Of a stretch of 40,224 nucleotides of DNA, positions 1 through 7,225 are shown one piece after another. Numbering within the stretch: the first letter of the stretch is position 1; the number at the start of each line of letters is the position of its first letter. Both the position numbers and the translations under genes were made by a program. The stretch spans positions 1 to 40,224 of the forward strand of contig DIBU01000005.1 in assembly GCA_002416125.1 (NCBI GenBank), in the 5' to 3' direction. A model generated the notes under the pieces. That model ran no database searches, was not told where the DNA came from, and saw only the letters and a program-made list of their open reading frames with translations. This stretch comes from Halieaceae bacterium UBA5044. GTDB taxonomy: Bacteria; Pseudomonadota; Gammaproteobacteria; Pseudomonadales; Halieaceae.

Positions 1-168
1 CACAGTTCGTAATCATATATCCAAAATGAATCGATGAGTCACTTGTCGTGTCTGAATAGTCGTACAACTATCCCAACAAGTGCCCACACATCTGTCTTCG
101 TTTCTTTGTTAAATAGCCCGGAAGCGCTATGGCTGCCGTGTTTCCGTTGGTGGTTGCCCCCAACCGAG
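1..168 (-). other. rRNA operon leader (upstream of 16S, gene itself off the left edge)
   Basis: Read on the minus strand this is an rrn leader transcript. It has a boxB-like hairpin GGTTG-GGGG-CAACC (165-152), a boxA-like antitermination site GCTATTTAACAAAG (117-104; E. coli TGCTCTTTAACAA) and then GTGTGGGCACTT (89-78), which matches the conserved block found in enterobacterial 16S leaders. The remaining 77 bases are AT-rich and run to the edge. The mature 16S start is not in the window. Known: boxB/boxA load the Nus antitermination complex on rRNA transcripts. Inferred: a 16S gene begins shortly beyond base 1. A 23S leader also carries boxA, but the strong promoter just upstream argues for the start of the operon. 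Confidence 0.7.
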
Positions 169-175
169 GATGCGC

Positions 176-236
176 ATTATACGTATCGGCAAATGCCCTG
201 CAAGGGCTTTTCCGAAAATATTTAAAAGTATTTTCC
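176..236 (-). promoter_or_regulatory. rrn P1-type promoter with UP element
   Basis: On the minus strand: TTGCAG (203-198), a 16-base spacer, and a perfect TATAAT (181-176), followed by the GC-rich discriminator GCGCATCC. Upstream, about 236-208, is an A/T-rich tract resembling an UP element. The 16-bp spacer plus GC-rich discriminator is the arrangement of rRNA P1 promoters controlled by ppGpp/DksA and growth rate; that control is inferred from the pattern. It drives the leader at 1-168. Between it and the end of pssA (237-291) there is only a 9-bp stem hairpin (259-267/271-279) without a T-run. Confidence 0.8.
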
Positions 237-291
237 TCGAGGGCTCAAAGCCGAGCGAGGGCACGCCCGAGGCGTGCTCCCGAAAGCCTTA

Positions 292-1149
292 TCAGGCCTC
301 GCTCTGGCGTGCCTTGCGCCAGCGCTGCAACTGCATGACCGGGCCAGAGGCGGCATAGACAAGAAAGGCCAGCAGAAACACACTGGGCGGGTCCAGGGTC
401 ACCAGGCTGAACACGAGGACCAACAGGATCATCGCGACGAAGGGCACACGACCACGAAAGTCCACGCCTTTGAAGCTGTAGTAGGGAAAGTTGGCCATCA
501 TCAGCAGCCCGAGCACCGTTGTCAGCAAGGCTACCAGCACCGCGACTTCGAAGGGCAGGTCCGCACCGGTCCAACCCAGATCGTGGCAGACCCAGACCGT
601 GCTCGCCACCACCGCCGCCGCCGCTGGACTCGCAAGGCCGGTAAAGTAGTTCTTGTCCGCGGTGTCGATCTGCGTATTGAAACGCGCCAGACGCAGCGCC
701 GCACAGGCAACGTACACAAAGGCTGCACTCCAGCCGAATTTGCCCAACTCACCCAGCGCCCAGCTGAACATGACGAGGGCCGGCGCCACGCCGAAGGACA
801 CCATGTCGGACAGGCTGTCGTATTCCGCGCCAAACTTGCTCGAGGTGTTGGTCATGCGGGCGATGCGCCCGTCGAGCCCATCGAAGATCATGGCGAAGAA
901 GATCGCCACCGCAGCGCTCTCGAAATCACCGCGCATGGCCGCAACCACGGCATAGAAACCGGCAAACAGGGCACCCGTGGTCATCAGGTTGGGCAGCAGG
1001 TAAATGCCCTGCCGCCGCACGGTGCGGCCGTCCTCGGAGACCTCCTCCTCGTGCTCATCCACGATCAGATCGAGCGACGGGGTCACACCCTGCAGCTTCC
1101 CGTCCCTGTCGGCGGTCTCGCCTGTCTCGCCCTGCACCTTGTCGTTCAT
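292..1149 (-). CDS. pssA: CDP-diacylglycerol--serine O-phosphatidyltransferase
   Basis: Transfers a phosphatidyl group from CDP-diacylglycerol to L-serine, making phosphatidylserine, the precursor of phosphatidylethanolamine, at the inner membrane. The 285-residue protein has a charged N-terminal tail of about 45 residues, then several hydrophobic helices. The CDP-alcohol phosphotransferase signature is intact: DGLDGRIAR followed by G-A-E-Y-D-S-L-S-D, giving the metal-binding aspartates. This is the multi-pass membrane class (as in Bacillus, Pseudomonas), not the peripheral E. coli type. In pseudomonads pssA follows ilvBNC as I recall; here ilvY separates it from ilvC and the strands differ. 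It starts 33 bp after ilvY; a TATACT box at 1182-1177 could be its own -10. Confidence 0.93.
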   Translation of the reverse strand: MNDKVQGETGETADRDGKLQGVTPSLDLIVDEHEEEVSEDGRTVRRQGIYLLPNLMTTGALFAGFYAVVAAMRGDFESAAVAIFFAMIFDGLDGRIARMTNTSSKFGAEYDSLSDMVSFGVAPALVMFSWALGELGKFGWSAAFVYVACAALRLARFNTQIDTADKNYFTGLASPAAAAVVASTVWVCHDLGWTGADLPFEVAVLVALLTTVLGLLMMANFPYYSFKGVDFRGRVPFVAMILLVLVFSLVTLDPPSVFLLAFLVYAASGPVMQLQRWRKARQSEA

Positions 1150-1182
1150 GTGATTACCCGCCTCTTCAACAGCGCGAGTATA

Positions 1183-2091
1183 TCAAAGAGCGCTGTCGTA
1201 GGTCTGTCGCGCCACGTCCCAAAGGGATTTGACCCGCGGATCCTCAAGCCGGCTATTCAGACTGCACAAGCCGATGTCCAGCGGCGGCAGGGGCTCCCAC
1301 ACGGGCACTGCGGTCACGCGCGACGCCATGCCGCTGGCCTGAATCACCAGTTCCGGTGCGATACCTACCCCCAGCCCCAGCCCCACCATGGCCACAATCG
1401 CCTCGTGACCGGCTACCTGGGCATAGATACGCGGGCGGCTCCCGCGCCTGTCCAGCCACCCATCAAGCAGGTCCTTGGTCACGCCGCGCTCGGGCACGAT
1501 AAACGGAATGCCGCTCCAGTCGAAGTCAGCGGCCGCCACGTCGCTGGCGAGCAACATGCGCCGCACCGCACAGTCGGCTGCGGGCATACAGACCACCATC
1601 GGCGACTGCAGCAATGACAGGAAGGCAAGGCGCGGCGGCAGGTACCCCGGGCGTCCACTGACCGCAACGTCATCCTGGCCGGACAACACCCGATCCACAC
1701 CGTCGGCCTGGTCGCCGGTGTGCATCATCAGCTCCACACCGGGCTGACGCTGACGGAACGCCTCCAGGATAGGCGCGAGAATGCTGTAACTGGCGGTCAC
1801 AGAGCAGTAGAGGTTCACCTCTCCGGCCAGTTGCTGGTCGCCCCGCAGCTGTCGCCGCAGGTTCTGCCAGTCGGAGACACTGCGCTGGGCATAGTCTCGA
1901 AGCGTGCGCCCTGCAGGCGTCAGCTGCATATTCCGCTGATCCCGCTCCAGCAGCGACTGGCCGAGTTCGTCCTCAAGACGCTGCACCGTGCGACTGACGG
2001 CGCTCACACTCATGTGCAGGCGCTCCGCGCTGCGGCTGAAATTGAGGCTGCCGGCGACCGAGAGGAATACCTGGAGTGCTTTTGTGTCCAT
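1183..2091 (-). CDS. ilvY: LysR-type regulator IlvY, activator of ilvC
   Basis: 302-residue LysR-family activator, divergent from ilvC, the arrangement seen in E. coli and many gammaproteobacteria. In E. coli IlvY activates ilvC on binding the substrates acetolactate/acetohydroxybutyrate. The N-terminal winged helix-turn-helix (residues about 1-60, with SRSAERLHMSVSAVSRTVQR) is followed by a periplasmic-binding-protein-like effector domain. I start at the ATG at 2091 (MDTKALQVFL), the normal LysR beginning; an in-frame ATG 24 bases upstream would add eight residues and run into the operator. Expected to repress its own gene, since the TTGCG/CGCAA palindrome lies only 10 bases upstream of its start. 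Confidence 0.88.
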   Translation of the reverse strand: MDTKALQVFLSVAGSLNFSRSAERLHMSVSAVSRTVQRLEDELGQSLLERDQRNMQLTPAGRTLRDYAQRSVSDWQNLRRQLRGDQQLAGEVNLYCSVTASYSILAPILEAFRQRQPGVELMMHTGDQADGVDRVLSGQDDVAVSGRPGYLPPRLAFLSLLQSPMVVCMPAADCAVRRMLLASDVAAADFDWSGIPFIVPERGVTKDLLDGWLDRRGSRPRIYAQVAGHEAIVAMVGLGLGVGIAPELVIQASGMASRVTAVPVWEPLPPLDIGLCSLNSRLEDPRVKSLWDVARQTYDSAL

Positions 2092-2198
2092 CGGTGTACT
2101 TTGCGGGAAACGCAATACAGTTTCAACTATTTAGCTTTTTACGCAACGAGTGCTTTGCCGTATCCTTTATCAATCAACACTCAACTCAGGGCCTCATC
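2092..2198. promoter_or_regulatory. ilvY-ilvC divergent control region
   Basis: Contains a perfect inverted repeat TTGCGGGAAACGCAA (2101-2115), a LysR-type T-N11-A site, and a second pair of half-sites CGCAA (2142-2146) and TTTGC (2154-2158). The ilvC promoter is probably TTTACG (2138-2143), 17-base spacer, TATCCT (2161-2166). In E. coli IlvY binds two tandem operators between the same genes. The second pair of half-sites overlaps the ilvC promoter, as expected for a coinducer-dependent activator. The ilvC ribosome site is the CAGGG at 2187-2191. Operator roles are inferred from symmetry and position. Confidence 0.6.
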
Positions 2199-3671
2199 AT
2201 GGGACAGAATTACTTCAATACACTACCGCTGCGCCTGCAGCTGCAACAACTCGGCAAATGCCGCTTCATGGATGCATCGGAGTTCGCCGATGGTGTCGAA
2301 AAACTGCGCGGCAAGAAGCTGGTGATCATCGGCTGTGGCGCCCAGGGCCTGAACCAGGGCCTCAACCTGCGCGACAGCGGGCTTGATGTGTCCTACACCC
2401 TGCGCGACAGCGCCATCGCCGAAAAACGGCAATCGTGGAAGAACGCAACCGAAAACGGCTTCACGGTAGGCACCTACCAGGAACTGATCCCGCAGGCCGA
2501 CCTGGTGTTGAATCTGACGCCCGACAAGCAGCACAGCGCCGTGGTCGCCGAGGTCATGCCGCTGATGAAAAAGAACGCCTGCCTCGCCTATTCACACGGC
2601 TTCAACATCGTCGAAGAGGGGATGAAAATCCGGGAAGACCTCACGGTGATCATGGTTGCACCCAAGTGCCCCGGCACCGAGGTGCGGGAAGAATACAAGC
2701 GCGGGTTCGGCGTACCGACCCTGATTGCCGTGCACACCGAAAACGACCCACGAGGCGAAGGCCTGGAGCTGGCAAAAGCCTATGCCGCAGGCACGGGTGG
2801 CCACCGTGCCGGTGTTCTGGAATCCTCCTTCATCGCGGAAGTGAAATCCGACCTGATGGGCGAGCAGACCATTCTCTGCGGCATGCTGCAAACCGGCTCC
2901 ATCCTCTGCTTCGACAAAATGGTAGAGAAAGGCATTGAGCCCGGCTACGCCTCCAAACTGATCCAGTACGGCTGGGAAACCGTGACTGAAGGCCTCAAGC
3001 ACGGCGGCATTACCAACATGATGGACCGTCTGTCCAACCCCGCCAAGTTGCGCGCGTTTTACCTGGCGGAAGAACTCAAGGACATCATGCGCCCGCTGTA
3101 TGAGAAGCACCAGGACGACATCATGACCGGGCACTTCTCGCGCACCATGATGGAGGACTGGGCCAACGACGATGCCAACCTGCTCAAGTGGCGCGCCGCC
3201 ACCGCAGAAACCGCTTTCGAGAACACGCCCAACACCGCTGCGGAAATCAGCGAACAGGCGTTCTACGACAACGGCATCCTGATGATTGCAATGGTCAAGG
3301 CCGGCGTCGAACTGGCCTTCGAGACCATGGTCGCAGCGGGCATTATCGATGAATCCGCATACTACGAGTCCCTGCACGAAACGCCGCTCATCGCCAATAC
3401 GATTGCGCGCAAGAAGCTGTATGAGATGAACGTTGTGATTTCCGATACCGCGGAATACGGCTGTTACCTCTTCGATCACGCCTGCCGCCCGCTGCTGAAG
3501 GACTTCATGGCGAATATCGACACAGACGTGATTGGCAAAACCATCGCCGGCGACAACGGCGTCGACAATCGGGAGCTGATTGCCGTGAACGAAAAGATCC
3601 GCTCACACCCGGTGGAGATCGTGGGCAAGAAGCTGCGTGGCTACATGACGGCGATGAAACGTATCGTCTGA
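2199..3671 (+). CDS. ilvC: Ketol-acid reductoisomerase (NADP+), class II long form
   Basis: Second step of valine, leucine and isoleucine synthesis: Mg2+- and NADPH-dependent isomerisation and reduction of acetolactate or acetohydroxybutyrate. The 490-residue protein aligns closely by eye with E. coli IlvC over its whole length, from NYFNTLPLRLQLQQLGKCRF to GYMTAMKRI. The nucleotide-binding GCGAQG is near residue 45, and the doubled C-terminal knotted domain marks the long class II form. The start is the ATG at 2199, matching the E. coli N-terminus; the frame is open 41 codons further upstream but that would translate the operator. The gene is followed by its own terminator and is monocistronic. 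Its substrate comes from IlvIH, encoded nearby on the opposite strand. Confidence 0.97.
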   Translation: MGQNYFNTLPLRLQLQQLGKCRFMDASEFADGVEKLRGKKLVIIGCGAQGLNQGLNLRDSGLDVSYTLRDSAIAEKRQSWKNATENGFTVGTYQELIPQADLVLNLTPDKQHSAVVAEVMPLMKKNACLAYSHGFNIVEEGMKIREDLTVIMVAPKCPGTEVREEYKRGFGVPTLIAVHTENDPRGEGLELAKAYAAGTGGHRAGVLESSFIAEVKSDLMGEQTILCGMLQTGSILCFDKMVEKGIEPGYASKLIQYGWETVTEGLKHGGITNMMDRLSNPAKLRAFYLAEELKDIMRPLYEKHQDDIMTGHFSRTMMEDWANDDANLLKWRAATAETAFENTPNTAAEISEQAFYDNGILMIAMVKAGVELAFETMVAAGIIDESAYYESLHETPLIANTIARKKLYEMNVVISDTAEYGCYLFDHACRPLLKDFMANIDTDVIGKTIAGDNGVDNRELIAVNEKIRSHPVEIVGKKLRGYMTAMKRIV

Positions 3672-3696
3672 GGGTTTCAGGCGCTGGAACATCCGT

Positions 3697-3719
3697 GGGG
3701 CCCTTCGGGGCCCTTTTTT
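3697..3719 (+). terminator. Rho-independent terminator of ilvC
   Basis: GGGCCC (3698-3703), a UUCG tetraloop closed by C-G (3704-3707), GGGCCC (3708-3713), then six T residues (3714-3719). It lies 26 bases after the ilvC stop. Confidence 0.9.
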
Positions 3720-3751
3720 ATGGTGATGGTTGTTCGGGGCAGGCTTTGGTG

Positions 3752-3853
3752 CGTGCCGGGATCAGGGGCATGGCGGACGCTGGTTCGTGCCGGAATCGGG
3801 GGCGTGGCGGGATCGGGGGCGTGGCGGGATCGGGGGCGTGGCGGACGCTGGCA
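3752..3853. repeat. Tandem repeat, six 17-bp units
   Basis: Units begin at 3752, 3769, 3786, 3803, 3820 and 3837 with exact 17-base spacing. The commonest unit is CGTGGCGGGATCGGGGG; units four and five are identical. Units two and six form a second type sharing TGGCGGACGCTGG, so the array looks like an ABAAAB pattern with A variants. It is non-coding and lies between the ilvC terminator and the perfect hairpin at 3868. No function is visible; copy number may vary among strains. Confidence 0.85.
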
Positions 3854-3867
3854 CCCGTGGGGCTTGC

Positions 3868-3911
3868 CGGGAACCGCTACGAGCACATCCATGTGCTCGT
3901 AGCGGTTCCCG
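3868..3911. repeat. Perfect 21-bp inverted repeat (two-base loop)
   Basis: Arm 3868-3888 and arm 3891-3911 are exact reverse complements around a CC spacer; the core half-site is GAACCGCTACGAGCACAT. It lies in the gap between the convergent genes ilvC and ilvH. No T-run follows on either strand, so a simple terminator is not shown. It could be a member of a dispersed REP-like family or a bidirectional transcript-end hairpin. No second copy was noticed in this window. Confidence 0.85.
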
Positions 3912-3978
3912 CCCGGCCCTTGCGGCCATCGCGTTCGCCACCCAACCCGCGGTCCAAGAAAGCCCCGAGCCGAGCACC

Positions 3979-4470
3979 CTAGAGCCTGAGCACTTTCTCC
4001 CCGCGAGAGATCCCAGCCACCCCAGACCGCACAACCTCGAGAATATCCGCTTCGGCCATCGCCGCCACGAACGAATCGAGCTTCTCCCCCGTCCCGGTGA
4101 GCTGAATGGTGTAGGTATTGGGCCCCACATCCACAATCTGGCCACGGAAAATGTCCGTCGTGCGCTTGATTTCGTCGCGCATGGCGCCACTCGCCCGCAC
4201 CTTGATCAGCATCAGGTCGCGCTCGATGTGCGCGCCCTCGGAAAGATCTACCAGTTTGACGACATCCACCAGCTTGTTCAGCTGCTTGGTAATCTGCTCC
4301 ATAGTCTTGTCGTCGCCTGTGGTGGTCAGTGTCAGGCGGGATAGCGTGAGATCCTCGGTTGGAGCCACGTTCAGCGTTTCGATGTTGTAACCGCGCTGGG
4401 AAAACAGGCCGATAACCCGTGACAGCGCACCCGGCTCGTTTTCCAGCAGTATGGAAATGATGCGTCGCAT
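3979..4470 (-). CDS. ilvH: Acetolactate synthase, small (regulatory) subunit
   Basis: Regulatory subunit of acetohydroxyacid synthase; confers valine feedback inhibition and raises activity of the large subunit. The 163-residue protein begins with an ACT domain (MRRIISILLENEPGALSRVIG, then GYNIETLNVAPTED), followed by the C-terminal small-subunit domain. The length is normal (E. coli IlvH 163). The ATG at 4470 lies one base after the ilvI stop, so the two are translationally coupled in an ilvIH operon, giving subunits in balance. The 307-base gap to ilvC downstream holds the ilvC terminator, the 17-bp array and the 21-bp hairpin, but no recognisable terminator of its own. Confidence 0.96.
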   Translation of the reverse strand: MRRIISILLENEPGALSRVIGLFSQRGYNIETLNVAPTEDLTLSRLTLTTTGDDKTMEQITKQLNKLVDVVKLVDLSEGAHIERDLMLIKVRASGAMRDEIKRTTDIFRGQIVDVGPNTYTIQLTGTGEKLDSFVAAMAEADILEVVRSGVAGISRGEKVLRL

Positions 4471-4471
4471 G

Positions 4472-6217
4472 TCAGGTCCTCTCGTTTTTGCTGAGCCACA
4501 TATCCTTCATGGCGCCGTTGGGCGCGACATGCATCGGATACACGTGTTCCATGGGGTCGATAAAGATGTCGAGGAACACCAGCCTGTCCTTCATCGCAAA
4601 CGCCTCCTCCATGCGCTGATCCAGTTCCTCGAGGCGTGTGACCTGTATCCCGACGTGACCGTAGGACTCCACCAGCTTCATGAAGTCCGGCAGCGAGTCC
4701 TCGTAGGTGCTCATGGCATAGCGCCCCTCGTACTGCATGTCCTGCCACTGCTTCACCATACCCAGGTAGTTATTGCGCAGGTTGATGATCTTGATTGGAG
4801 TGCTGTACTGCTTGCAGGTGGAGAGCTCCTGGATATTCATCTGGATACTGCCTTCACCGGTCACGCAGGCGACTTCCATATCCGGGAAGGCCAGCTTGAC
4901 CCCCATGGCTGCGGGCAGACCAAAGCCCATCGTCCCCAGACCGCCCGAGTTGATCCAGCGACGTGGCTTGTCGAATTTGTAGTACTGCGCAGCGAACATC
5001 TGGTGCTGGCCGACATCTGACGTCACATAGGCATCACCGCCGGTCACACGATACAGGCTCTCGATAACCTGCTGCGGCATGATGCGATCACTCTCGCCGT
5101 AGCGACGCCCGGTCCACAGGCCGTGCTTGGCACGCCACTCATCGATTTGTTGCCACCAGCGCCCGAGGGCCGCCGTATCCGGCTGTTTGGGATCTTTTTC
5201 CTGCAGGCTTTCGAGAATATCCAGCAGGTCCTCAAGCACCGACTGCACCGGCCCGACAATGGGAATGTCCGCCGCCACCGTCTTCGAGATTGACGTGGGG
5301 TCGATGTCGATGTGAATGATCTTGGCCCCGGGACAGAAGCGCGAAACCGTATTGGTGACGCGATCATCGAAGCGCGCGCCCACCGCCAGAATCACGTCGC
5401 TGTGGTGCATCGCCATGTTGGCCTCATAGAAGCCGTGCATGCCCAGCATGCCGAGGAACTGGCGGTCTGTCGCAGGGTAGGCCCCAAGTCCCATCAGCGT
5501 GTTGGTCACCGGGTAATTGAGCTTGCGCGCCAGCCGGGTGAGCAGTTCACTGCTCTCTCCCAGAATGACACCGCCTCCTGCGTAGATGACCGGTCGCTTG
5601 GCGCTCAGCAGCAGCTTCGCCGCCTTGCGTATCTGCCCGGTATGGCCACGCTGGGCGGGCGCGTAGGAACGCAGCTTGACGGTTTCTGGGTAGTGGTATT
5701 CGAATTTCGCATCGGGGCGCGTGCAATCCTTGGGAATGTCGATGACCACAGGACCCGGACGGCCAGTGGTGGCAATATGGAACGCCTTGCGAATGGTCGC
5801 CGGAATATCCTCGGCACGACGAATCATGAAGCTGTGCTTCACAATGGGGCGAGAGATGCCCACCATGTCGGTTTCCTGAAATGCGTCTTCGCCGATCAGG
5901 TGCGTCGCTACCTGCCCGGACAGGACCACCATGGGTATTGAATCCATGTAGGCGGTGGCGATCCCGGTAATCGCGTTGGTCGCGCCGGGCCCCGAGGTGA
6001 CCAGCACCACCCCTGGCTTGCCGGTGGCGCGCGCGTAGCCGTCCGCCGCATGGGTCGCCGCCTGTTCGTGACGCACCAGTACGTGAGGCACCTTGCTGGT
6101 TTTGAACAGGGCGTCGTATATGTGCAGGACCGCACCGCCCGGATAGCCGAATATGTACTCTACGCCCTCATCTTCGAGCGCTTTGGCGATCATCTCGCCG
6201 CCGGATAACAGCTCCAC
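4472..6217 (-). CDS. ilvI: Acetolactate synthase, large (catalytic) subunit
   Basis: ThDP- and FAD-dependent enzyme that condenses two pyruvates to acetolactate, or pyruvate with 2-ketobutyrate; first common step of branched-chain amino acid synthesis. 581 residues, close to E. coli IlvI (574). The ThDP N-terminal domain includes the catalytic Glu in VRHEQAA; the central domain carries the FAD region; the C-terminal domain has QMNIQELST and the quasi-variable YLGMVKQWQD. The usual GDG of the ThDP motif reads GEG here. I start at the GTG at 6217 (protein MELLSGGEMIAKAL), matching E. coli MEMLSGAEM and preceded by a GGGAGAG ribosome site. The frame is open 66 codons further upstream but that stretch has no similarity to the family and looks like leader RNA. 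Confidence 0.95.
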   Translation of the reverse strand: MELLSGGEMIAKALEDEGVEYIFGYPGGAVLHIYDALFKTSKVPHVLVRHEQAATHAADGYARATGKPGVVLVTSGPGATNAITGIATAYMDSIPMVVLSGQVATHLIGEDAFQETDMVGISRPIVKHSFMIRRAEDIPATIRKAFHIATTGRPGPVVIDIPKDCTRPDAKFEYHYPETVKLRSYAPAQRGHTGQIRKAAKLLLSAKRPVIYAGGGVILGESSELLTRLARKLNYPVTNTLMGLGAYPATDRQFLGMLGMHGFYEANMAMHHSDVILAVGARFDDRVTNTVSRFCPGAKIIHIDIDPTSISKTVAADIPIVGPVQSVLEDLLDILESLQEKDPKQPDTAALGRWWQQIDEWRAKHGLWTGRRYGESDRIMPQQVIESLYRVTGGDAYVTSDVGQHQMFAAQYYKFDKPRRWINSGGLGTMGFGLPAAMGVKLAFPDMEVACVTGEGSIQMNIQELSTCKQYSTPIKIINLRNNYLGMVKQWQDMQYEGRYAMSTYEDSLPDFMKLVESYGHVGIQVTRLEELDQRMEEAFAMKDRLVFLDIFIDPMEHVYPMHVAPNGAMKDMWLSKNERT

Positions 6218-6581
6218 AATGTCTCTCCCACTAACGTAAACGCCCGGCGCGTAACCCTCGCCGAAGCAGTTCAAGTTGCTGTGTGGACGTTGCGGAAACC
6301 GGTACCTGACCCGGTACCCGGCTGGCGACGCCACCCCCTGGGCGCGATACACTGCTCGAGACCCGCCACCGGCATGCTGCGGCGGCGCTCCGCGGAGGAA
6401 ATCGATCACGAACACCCGTGTATCGGTCGCCCTGCGAGGTAGCGCAGTGTCTGGCCCTCAATCCCGCCAGTGCGGCGCGGATTGAATACGGGACTCATGA
6501 ACAGCCGCTGTGAATAATGACATCACAGCGGTAGACCAGTGGCCGGGGGTACCCGGAATTAGTCGTTACCACTCAAGAGAC
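6218..6581 (-). promoter_or_regulatory. Long structured 5' leader of ilvIH (candidate ilvB-OMG-type RNA)
   Basis: About 364 bases lie between the predicted start site and the ilvI GTG. On the minus strand the leader contains a 9-bp perfect stem CCGCTGTGA/TCACAGCGG (6531-6523/6513-6505) with a 9-base loop, a CTGCG/CGCAG stem, and a CCGGGTACC/GGTACCGG stem with one bulge (6321-6299). A 21-codon frame begins at an ATG in the first hairpin (6523) and ends at TGA 6458; it is not rich in Leu, Val or Ile. No hairpin followed by a T-run is seen. Known, as I recall: an RNA motif called ilvB-OMG has been reported upstream of acetolactate synthase genes in oligotrophic marine gammaproteobacteria. Membership here is inference from gene, lineage and leader length only. 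Confidence 0.45.
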
Positions 6582-6587
6582 CCGCCT

Positions 6588-6616
6588 ATTGTTTGCGCCG
6601 CGCGCAGGCTTGTCAA
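6588..6616 (-). promoter_or_regulatory. Predicted ilvIH promoter
   Basis: Perfect -35 TTGACA (6616-6611), a 17-base spacer, and AACAAT (6593-6588; four of six matches to TATAAT). It is placed to give a transcript start near 6581. The 101 bases between it and the divergent gene at 6718 show no other clear element apart from what must be that gene's promoter, which I could not pin down. Confidence 0.55.
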
Positions 6617-6717
6617 CGTGAAAAACCCGCAGAGGATGGAATTTGCCTGAACAGGCGCATTGCGCCTCCGCCCGGGCTGGGGTACTTTAACCACGAACGC
6701 CTTCCAGAACAGGGACA

Positions 6718-7182
6718 ATGCGTGTGAAATCAGCACTCCGCAAGGGTCTCGGCAGCACCCTGATAATGCTGTTGGCTACGGCCAGTCTGCAACTGGCCGC
6801 TGCAGACACCCACTACCGCTGGCAGGATGGCCGCGGCAACCCGGTGTACAGCGATCGGCCGCCGCCAAAGGGCACCGAGTATGAGGTCATTTCCTCTCGC
6901 TCCGGGCTGAAGCGGGTGGTGAGCGCTGACGAAGGTGCTGTGCCCCCGGAGGTCGTGCCGCGTCCGGGCAACCGGTTTGACCAGGTCGATGAGTCCGACA
7001 TGGCGCGCAGCAAGAAAAATCCGGAGTTCTGTGAGACGGCCCGCAATAACCTCGCCACGTTGAACAAACCAGGGCGCATCCGTCTGCGCAACGACCAGGG
7101 CGAACTGCGGTATCTGGATGAAGAGCAGATTGCCGCCGAGCGCGCCAAGGCAGAAGAGGCGATTCGCCAGTACTGCGACTGA
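6718..7182 (+). CDS. Secreted DUF4124-domain protein
   Basis: 154 residues. An N-terminal signal peptide (basic start, hydrophobic core about 13-27, likely cleavage after LAAA) leads into the short DUF4124 motif, HYRWQDGRGNPVYSDRPPPKGTEYEVI, characteristic of many small periplasmic proteins of gammaproteobacteria. The rest is charged, with two cysteines (in PEFCETARNN and at the C-terminus QYCD) that could form a disulfide. The family has no assigned biochemical function that I know of. The start is ATG 6718; the AGGG at 6711-6714 is unusually close to it. The next gene follows after 43 bases on the same strand, so the two may be co-transcribed. Confidence 0.85.
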   Translation: MRVKSALRKGLGSTLIMLLATASLQLAAADTHYRWQDGRGNPVYSDRPPPKGTEYEVISSRSGLKRVVSADEGAVPPEVVPRPGNRFDQVDESDMARSKKNPEFCETARNNLATLNKPGRIRLRNDQGELRYLDEEQIAAERAKAEEAIRQYCD

Positions 7183-7225
7183 TCCGGCGAAACATGCGCG
7201 CCTCCAGCGTGTCCCGCGCACCTGA

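Noticed and set aside
274..1617. A 447-codon open frame on the plus strand
   Set aside because: It is antisense to pssA and ilvY, low in hydrophobic structure and rich in His/Arg/Gln as expected for the reverse of GC-rich genes.
2076..2198. A 41-residue N-terminal extension of IlvC
   Set aside because: It would translate the IlvY operator and overlap ilvY; the ATG at 2199 matches the family start.
3752..3853. CRISPR array
   Set aside because: Units are 17 bases, directly abutting with no spacers, and no cas genes are present.
4472..6217. GEG in place of GDG in the ThDP motif of IlvI as a sign of inactivity
   Set aside because: As I recall the same GEGSIQM reading occurs in working enzymes of pseudomonads and betaproteobacteria, and all other motifs are intact.
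6218..6415. A 66-residue N-terminal extension of IlvI
   Set aside because: No similarity to the family, no ribosome site at the far start, whereas the GTG at 6217 has GGGAGAG and gives the E. coli-like N-terminus.
6458..6523. Classical branched-chain attenuator leader peptide
   Set aside because: Only one Leu, one Val and one Ile in 21 residues and no terminator hairpin with a T-run.
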